DNA of 64,000 bases from Paenilisteria riparia FSL S10-1204. Its GTDB lineage: Bacteria; Bacillota; Bacilli; Lactobacillales; Listeriaceae. Location of the stretch: NCBI RefSeq assembly GCF_000525995.1, contig NZ_AODL01000012.1, positions 1 through 64,000 on the forward strand, in the 5' to 3' direction. The stretch's first letter is position 1, and each line of letters begins with the position of its first letter. The position numbers and the translations under genes were made by a program. The notes under the pieces are model-generated. The model was not told where the DNA came from, ran no database searches, and saw nothing but the letters and a program-made list of their open reading frames with translations. Of the stretch, positions 58,963-64,000 are shown one piece after another.

Positions 58963-59832
58963 ATGTATCGAATTGGCATAGACATTGGCGCTACGAATAT
59001 GCGAGTCGGCTTATTTGATCCGACTGATCAGTTGGTAGCGCGTGAACAAAGCCATACAGAGGCAACATCAGGTGCAACGCAAGCCTTGGAAAAATTGGTG
59101 CGTATGATTGAAGCGGTCGACCCAGAACGATTGGCGTCGGGCATCGGGATTGGCGCACCAGGACCTCTCGATGTGGACAACGGCATTATTTTAGATGCGC
59201 CAAATCTCCCCGGCTGGCATGGTTTGCGGATTCGAGATGAATTGGAGAGCTGTGTGGGGAAAGCGGTGTTTCTTATGAACGATGCCAAAGTGGCGGCACT
59301 AGCTGAAGCGAAAATTGGAGCTGGTGCGGGATACAGTAGTGTACAGTATATCACGGTGAGTACAGGCGTTGGCGGCGGCTTGGTTTGTGACGGTGAGGTG
59401 TTTGCCGGAAGTCACCAGCATGCGTCGGAACTCGGGAATATGATTGTGGATGTTAGCTTGAAGAACGGGACGCTAGAAGATTTGTGTAGCGGAACCACGC
59501 TCAAAAGAGAGAGCAGAGTATTATTCGGTAAAGATAAGACGGCAGCCGATTTGTTCATGCACTATGACGCCTATCATCCAGAAGCACGGCGCGCTATTGC
59601 TCGCTGGTTACAACATTTCGGAGCGGCCCTAACATCGATTATCCAAGTCATTGACCCAGAAGTTTTTGTACTTGGCGGTGCGGTAATTTTGCATAATCCT
59701 TGGTTGGTCGAAGAACTAAAAACGGTTGTAACGCAGCGGGTTTACGGCACGATGAAAGAAACGATTCAATTAAAAGTCGCGAGTTTAGGCGATAATGCCG
59801 GCCTTTATGGTGCCGCGATGCTCGTCAAATGA
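58963..59832 (+). CDS. ROK-family sugar kinase
   Basis: A 289-residue ROK kinase. It has the ATP phosphate loop GIDIGATNMRVGLFD, GIGAPGPLD, the catalytic Asp in FLMNDAKVAALAEA, and VSTGVGGGLV. The usual ROK zinc motif (CxCGxxGC) is missing: the corresponding stretch reads ASELGNMIVDVSLKNGTLEDLCSG. That marks a non-zinc variant. In this operon mannose or N-acetylmannosamine-type sugar phosphorylation is the most likely role; glucokinase activity cannot be excluded. It starts 12 bp after the GH38 stop. Confidence 0.87.
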   Translation: MYRIGIDIGATNMRVGLFDPTDQLVAREQSHTEATSGATQALEKLVRMIEAVDPERLASGIGIGAPGPLDVDNGIILDAPNLPGWHGLRIRDELESCVGKAVFLMNDAKVAALAEAKIGAGAGYSSVQYITVSTGVGGGLVCDGEVFAGSHQHASELGNMIVDVSLKNGTLEDLCSGTTLKRESRVLFGKDKTAADLFMHYDAYHPEARRAIARWLQHFGAALTSIIQVIDPEVFVLGGAVILHNPWLVEELKTVVTQRVYGTMKETIQLKVASLGDNAGLYGAAMLVK

Positions 59833-59848
59833 AGGGAATGGTGAGATT

Positions 59849-61252
59849 TTGGATAACGATGTACTAAAAAATACAAGCCTAGATAAGGAACTAATGGGCG
59901 ACGACACATATTTACGACTGCGGCAGATTACCGATAACATATTGAAACAAGCGGCAAAAGACAACACAGAACTTGCGCAACTTATCGATGAATCGGTGAA
60001 TCAAGTACTACAAAACACGAACCTCTCCGAAAAATTACAACGGATGTTCCGCAAATGTATGCTAAATACCATTACAACCACACTCGTGCAAAAAGAGGAT
60101 GATTCGGCGTTCTTGTTTACAGGCGATATTCCAGCCATGTGGTTGCGCGATTCTGGCGGTCAGTTACGCGTATTTCTCAATTTAGAAGATCCAAGTGGGA
60201 AATTATACGATGCAATCGGCGCAGTGATTCGCCAGCAATTCCGCTATATTCTTCTGGACCCGTACACAAATGCTTTTAATTTTGCGGCTGATGGGAACTG
60301 TTGGAGCTCCATTGATCGCAGTGAGCGACAAAATCCTTGGAGCTGGGAGCGAAAATATGAATTAGATTCGCTTTGTTTTCCGGTAGAACTTGCGTATTTT
60401 TATTGGAAGCAGACGAAGCGGACAGACTTGTTCGATGGAGACTTTTTAGCGGCGGTGAAGGAATTGATTCGTGTTTTTCGTGTGGAGCAGCATCATGAGG
60501 AACAATCGGAGTACTTCTTTATTCGCGATAATGGGATTGAGCAGGACACGCTTCCAAATGAAGGCCGTGGAACGAAAGTTGGCTATACAGGCATGATTTG
60601 GTCAGGTTTTCGCCCAAGTGATGATGCGTGTGAATATGGTTATTTATTGCCGGCGAACATGTTTGCCGTCGTAATTCTTGGTTATTTGCAGGAGATTGTG
60701 GGTGCTTTTTATCCGAATGAGGAGGAATTACTGGCGATGATAACAGAGATTCGAGCGGAAGTTCAAGCTGGAATCGAGAAGTTCGGAATCGTGGAACACC
60801 CGACGTATGGCGATATATACGCGTATGAAGTGGATGGTTTGGGCAATTACAATATAATGGACGATACTGGCGTGCCAAGCTTGCTGTCACTGCCGTATAT
60901 AAAATATTGCGAAATGGACGACCCGATTTATCAAAATACGCGTCGCTTCTCATTATCAACGGATAATCGGTATTATTTTGAAGGGAAAGCTGCAAAAGGA
61001 TTGGGTAGTCCGCACACACCGCCAGGTTATGTGTGGCATATGGGGCTGGCGATTCAAGGTTTGACGTCTACGGATGCTAACGAATGTGAGGCATTACTCG
61101 CTTTATTTGAAACGACAGATGCAGGAACAGACTTGACGCATGAAGGTTTTTTAGCGGATGATCCGAATGTGTATACACGCGAATGGTTTTCTTGGTCGAA
61201 CTCGATATTTTGCGAATTTATTTTAAAAGAAATTGGGAAATTGAAGCTATAG
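59849..61252 (+). CDS. GH125 exo-alpha-1,6-mannosidase
   Basis: About 467 residues, an (alpha/alpha)6-barrel inverting mannosidase. The diagnostic TGDIPAMWLRDSGGQ motif lies near residues 90-104; DPYTNAFNFAADGNCW, ERKYELDSLCFP and GLGSPHTPPGYVWHMGL are also present. The start is placed at TTG 59849 with GGTGAG at close spacing, 17 bp after the kinase stop; the frame also runs back into the kinase gene. It would remove alpha-1,6-mannose left by GH38, as in pneumococcal N-glycan loci. A wobble-rich hairpin follows. Confidence 0.92.
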   Translation: MDNDVLKNTSLDKELMGDDTYLRLRQITDNILKQAAKDNTELAQLIDESVNQVLQNTNLSEKLQRMFRKCMLNTITTTLVQKEDDSAFLFTGDIPAMWLRDSGGQLRVFLNLEDPSGKLYDAIGAVIRQQFRYILLDPYTNAFNFAADGNCWSSIDRSERQNPWSWERKYELDSLCFPVELAYFYWKQTKRTDLFDGDFLAAVKELIRVFRVEQHHEEQSEYFFIRDNGIEQDTLPNEGRGTKVGYTGMIWSGFRPSDDACEYGYLLPANMFAVVILGYLQEIVGAFYPNEEELLAMITEIRAEVQAGIEKFGIVEHPTYGDIYAYEVDGLGNYNIMDDTGVPSLLSLPYIKYCEMDDPIYQNTRRFSLSTDNRYYFEGKAAKGLGSPHTPPGYVWHMGLAIQGLTSTDANECEALLALFETTDAGTDLTHEGFLADDPNVYTREWFSWSNSIFCEFILKEIGKLKL

Positions 61253-61275
61253 CTTGTTTTCGATATGAATGGGAT

Positions 61276-61315
61276 ATCTCCGTGGTTATTTTTGAAATAA
61301 TTGCGGGGATTTTCG
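61276..61315 (+). terminator. Hairpin terminator after the GH125 gene
   Basis: ATCTCCGTGGTTATTT (61276-61291) pairs with AAATAATTGCGGGGAT (61295-61310; several G.U pairs), followed by TTTC. A TATAAT at 61319-61324 just downstream may be the -10 of the rpiR-family gene. Confidence 0.65.
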
Positions 61316-61355
61316 TTGTATAATGGTTATATTAAGAGGGAAAGAGGTTTTAGCG

Positions 61356-62231
61356 ATGAAATCAGGAATTGTACAATTGCAAGCATTGGCCAAGCAGTCG
61401 ATGGGGTCCTATCAAGACATTGCCAAATATATTGTGACGAATGCAGAAACGGTCAAAACGATGCATATCACGCAACTAGCAGACGAGTGTTATACAAGCC
61501 CAGCTACGATTGTGCGGATGTGTAAGAAACTTGGTTATAAAGGCTACACCGATTTTAAACAAGACTTAGTGCTAAATTTACATAAATGGTTTTTCGAAAA
61601 ACAAGAAGTTTACAATCGTGGCTATATTTATCCGAATAAAGCGGCGATTGAAATTGGTGAAGTGATTACGAATTTGACGATCAATGGGATGATTAAAAGT
61701 GTTCAGTTCCTAGATTCAGAGCTGGTAACCGATTTAGCGAAGATATTATATGAGGCAGAACGTATTGATTTTTATGGCTGTGGGATATCGAATCTTGTAG
61801 CGCAGGATTTTTCGTATCGATTTTTGCGTGCAGGGAAGAACACGAGTGCTTTTGCCGATTCGCATATTCAAATTTCGCAGGCGCAGCAGTCGTATGCTGG
61901 TTGTGTGGCAGTGGGGATTTCGTATAGCGGGGAAACAAAAGAGGTGATTGCGTCACTAGAAATCGCGAAACAGTTAGGGGCTTACACGATTTCCTTTACG
62001 TCAGAAGAAGATAATAGTTTGGCGCAAGTCGCCGAATGCAATATAACGGTGGCGCAAATCGAGCATCCAGAAGGATATGTTGCGGCGGCCTCCCGGATTG
62101 AGATGTTGCATGTGATGGATATTATTTATTCTGTGTATGCGAGTACGTACGACGAAACAATCGCCCCGAAAATTTCGCGGACGAGGCCGTATTTTAAGAA
62201 GCGGAGTGAGGATGGGGAGAAGGATAGTTAG
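61356..62231 (+). CDS. RpiR/MurR-family sugar-phosphate-sensing regulator
   Basis: A 291-residue regulator with an N-terminal HTH_6 domain (YQDIAKYIVTNAETVKTMHI, then SPATIVRMCKKLGYKGYTDFK) and a C-terminal SIS domain (residues about 130-265; FYGCGISNLVAQDF, VGISYSGETKEVIASLEIAKQLGA) that binds a phosphosugar. ATG 61356 follows AAAGAGG; a longer in-frame start lacks a site. It is expected to regulate the mannoside operon in response to mannose-6-phosphate or a related phosphosugar; activator or repressor mode is not evident. Confidence 0.9.
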   Translation: MKSGIVQLQALAKQSMGSYQDIAKYIVTNAETVKTMHITQLADECYTSPATIVRMCKKLGYKGYTDFKQDLVLNLHKWFFEKQEVYNRGYIYPNKAAIEIGEVITNLTINGMIKSVQFLDSELVTDLAKILYEAERIDFYGCGISNLVAQDFSYRFLRAGKNTSAFADSHIQISQAQQSYAGCVAVGISYSGETKEVIASLEIAKQLGAYTISFTSEEDNSLAQVAECNITVAQIEHPEGYVAAASRIEMLHVMDIIYSVYASTYDETIAPKISRTRPYFKKRSEDGEKDS

Positions 62232-62248
62232 TAGGGAGAGACTAAGCG

Positions 62249-62368
62249 ATTCAAGATCTAATTCTTGCTTGCATGTCGCTTGCAAAAGTAAAAGAATCGG
62301 TCATATAAAGTGCAAGGAAAGAAGGATTTCAAGCCCGAATCTTTGCTTGCACGTCGCTTGCAAAGTTT
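62249..62368. repeat. Pair of 42-43 nt direct repeats in an intergenic region
   Basis: Two closely similar copies, at 62249-62290 and 62326-62368. Each contains a CTTGCTTGCAyGTCGCTTGCAA-like core cut by a few substitutions, and each core itself repeats CGCTTGCA. They are in the same orientation with start points 77 nt apart, downstream of the rpiR-family gene. The rest of 62369-62493 holds an AGGAGGA/TCCTCCT pairing option and no convincing gene. Confidence 0.75.
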
Positions 62369-62493
62369 ATATTAGGAGGATAAACAGTATAAAATGGAGC
62401 CGTCTAAATCCTATCACTTTTACCTCTAATACCCCGTCTTCCTCCTCCTTTTTTTCGTACGGCGGAAATGGTTTTCGCTATTTGCTAAAAGTA

Positions 62494-62522
62494 TTGTAGA
62501 GAGCGCTTTAAATTCTTATACT
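62494..62522 (+). promoter_or_regulatory. Promoter of manA with AGCGCTTT element in the spacer
   Basis: TTGTAG (62494-62499), 17-bp spacer, TATACT (62517-62522). The spacer contains GAGAGCGCTTTAAA, similar to the core of the dyad in the ycj-like promoter. It could be a cre-type site for CcpA. Confidence 0.7.
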
Positions 62523-62551
62523 GAAGGCATGAAGGGAAGGAGGCGTTGTAA

Positions 62552-64000
62552 TTGGGTAACGAGAAAACGACATACGATCATTGTCCTACAACTAAAGTGA
62601 AAGGTGATTTTACGACTTGGACGGGGTTCCAAGCTATTTTTTCAGAGCTTTCGCGTGCTACGGCTAAACTTGCCAAAAAGAAAGTCATACTTGCGATAGA
62701 AGTTTATCCAGGAGTGCGTATTGCAAAGCTGAAAGAGGCTTTGATGCACTATTTTAGTGAGGCGAATTTGATCTGTGCAGATGACTTTGCGCTTAGTGGT
62801 GCACAAATTCGTGATAAATTCGCAATGTTAATTACGGAAGATCGGGTTTTTGGCCGAATGGCTGCTATCCAGATGGAGGATTATTATGATAAAGAGCGGA
62901 TGCGGGCCTTGCGAGAAGAGGTTACTGCGTTAGAAGGTGGGCTAACCATCGTTTTTGGAACTGGAGCAAGTTTGGCGGCGGATGCCGATCTGACTGTATA
63001 CGTGGATGTCGCGCGCTGGGAGATTCAGAAGCGGATGCGTTCCGGCGAGATAGGAAATTGGCAAGACACGAATTTTGAGGAAGATATTTTGCGGAAATAT
63101 AAGCGGGGATTTTTCTTGGATTGGCGTGCTGCGGACCGTTTGAAGGTCGAACTTTTTAGCAAAATAGATTATTATGTGGATGAAAATGTGCTAGATGCGC
63201 CTAAAATGGTAACTTGGGCGGATTATTGTGCAGGTTTGGAGCAGATGCTACAAGGACCATTTCGCTTTGTTCCGTATTTCGATCCAGGCGTCTGGGGCGG
63301 ACAATGGATGAAGGAGAAGTTAGGGCTGGACGCGGGTCAGGAGAATCTTGCGTGGGCATTTGACGGGGTTGCTGAAGAGAATAGTTTGTATTTGCAATTT
63401 GGTGAGACGCGGATTGAAACGCCAGCAATCAATGCAGTTTTAAAATATCCGATGCCACTTTTAGGGGAGCTTGTGTTTAGCCGATTTGGGGCGGAATTGC
63501 CGATTCGCTTTGATTTTTTAGATACAATGGGTGGTCAAAATTTGAGCTTACAGGTGCATCCGGATAAGGAATACATTAAAAAACAATTCGGCATGGACTA
63601 CACGCAGGAAGAAAGTTATTATTTGCTGGATACGAAAGAGGACGCGGTTGTTTACTTAGGCGTGAAGGACGATGTTGCACCTGAGTCATTATTAGCGGCT
63701 TTGGAGGTCGCACAAACAGGTTCAGGTGAAATCGATGTCACGCAGTACGTCAATACATTTCCTGCGAAAAAACATGACCATTTCTTAATACCATCAGGCA
63801 CGGTGCACTGTTCTGGAGCAAATGCAATGGTTCTTGAAATCAGCTTATGCGCCTATATCTTCACATTCAAGCTTTGGGATTGGGGACGTTTAGGTTTAGA
63901 TGGCAAACCGCGACCAGTTCATATCGACCACGGTAAAAAAGTCATCAACTGGAACCGTTCAGAAAAATGGGTGGCGGACAATTTAGTAAATCATTTTGAA
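62552..64000 (+). CDS. manA: Class I mannose-6-phosphate isomerase with extra N-terminal domain (3' end outside window)
   Basis: Open for 483 codons to the window edge. Residues about 225 onward form a type I phosphomannose isomerase cupin (PYFDPGVWGGQWMKEKLGL, zinc ligands in NLSLQVHPDKEY, and LIPSGTVHCSGANAMVLEI). It converts mannose-6-phosphate to fructose-6-phosphate, the exit of mannoside breakdown. Residues 1-215 are an added domain with kinase-like features (VILAIEVYPGV in the P-loop position without the GxxGK/T, VYVDVARWEIQKRMRSGE, WRAADRLKVELFSKIDYYVD) recalling a degenerate uridine-kinase fold. Start TTG 62552 follows AAGGAGG with 8-nt spacing. Confidence 0.88.
   Translation, partial: MGNEKTTYDHCPTTKVKGDFTTWTGFQAIFSELSRATAKLAKKKVILAIEVYPGVRIAKLKEALMHYFSEANLICADDFALSGAQIRDKFAMLITEDRVFGRMAAIQMEDYYDKERMRALREEVTALEGGLTIVFGTGASLAADADLTVYVDVARWEIQKRMRSGEIGNWQDTNFEEDILRKYKRGFFLDWRAADRLKVELFSKIDYYVDENVLDAPKMVTWADYCAGLEQMLQGPFRFVPYFDPGVWGGQWMKEKLGLDAGQENLAWAFDGVAEENSLYLQFGETRIETPAINAVLKYPMPLLGELVFSRFGAELPIRFDFLDTMGGQNLSLQVHPDKEYIKKQFGMDYTQEESYYLLDTKEDAVVYLGVKDDVAPESLLAALEVAQTGSGEIDVTQYVNTFPAKKHDHFLIPSGTVHCSGANAMVLEISLCAYIFTFKLWDWGRLGLDGKPRPVHIDHGKKVINWNRSEKWVADNLVNHFE

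Noticed and set aside
62249-62368. CRISPR-like repeats
   Set aside because: Only two copies with several substitutions, one spacer and no cas genes.
62395-62430. An 11-codon frame (M-E-P-S-K-S-Y-H-F-Y-L) after AGGAGG
   Set aside because: The spacing from the ribosome site is about 14 nt, there is no conserved pattern, and it is too short to support.

Overview
The window comes from a low-GC Gram-positive bacterium. Strong AGGAGG-type ribosome sites, frequent TTG/GTG starts, a sortase-type LPxTG surface protein, CUT1 sugar importers with lipoprotein receptors and cre-like sites all fit Bacillota. The overall look is closest to Listeria sensu lato (Listeriaceae); that genus call is inference, because no rRNA or tRNA gene is present.

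Layout. 0-3.2 kb: PadR regulator, HAAS/pentapeptide-repeat protein and a two-gene ABC-2 exporter. 3.2-8.4 kb: a solitary adenylate-forming ligase, a GIY-YIG/DUF2075 ATPase with a MazG-like pyrophosphohydrolase (possible defence pair), and a 14-TM drug exporter. 8.5-9.8 kb: a type I toxin-antitoxin locus with a 30-residue toxin and a convergent antisense RNA, then YebC. 10-15 kb: a giant LPQTG adhesin. 15-17 kb: a PhnA-like protein, a small coiled-coil protein and a nickel/cobalt permease. 17-25.4 kb: a galactoside operon (LacI regulator, importer, GH42, GH36). 25.5-28.2 kb: DUF805, a MerR/SDR divergent pair and a nucleotidyltransferase. 28.3-32 kb: an Opp-type receptor and two permeases without ATPases. 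32-33 kb: a three-gene phage-derived cassette (Cys-rich protein, ArpU-like regulator, BhlA/UviB-like holin). 33-39.9 kb: a LolD/FtsX-type ABC system, stress and metabolic singletons and a ParE-type toxin-antitoxin pair.

39.9-53 kb holds the most interesting block, a counterpart of the E. coli ycj cluster: LacI regulator, GH13_18 phosphorylase, ABC importer, YcjQ/YcjR/YcjS-like redox-epimerase set, GH65 phosphorylase, beta-phosphoglucomutase, and an added glycerate kinase. The kinase suggests that a glucosylglycerate-type substrate is split to glucose-1-phosphate and glycerate. 53-64 kb is a mannoside/N-glycan locus: candidate structured RNA, cre-like site, importer, GH38, ROK kinase, GH125, RpiR regulator and a mannose-6-phosphate isomerase with an unusual N-terminal domain that runs off the window.

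Three CUT1 importers and one Opp importer all lack ATPase genes here, so shared ATPases must be encoded elsewhere. Eight genes are interrupted by about eleven single-base indels, nearly all in homopolymers or GG doublets. Sequencing error explains this pattern better than gene decay, so I annotate these genes as whole.
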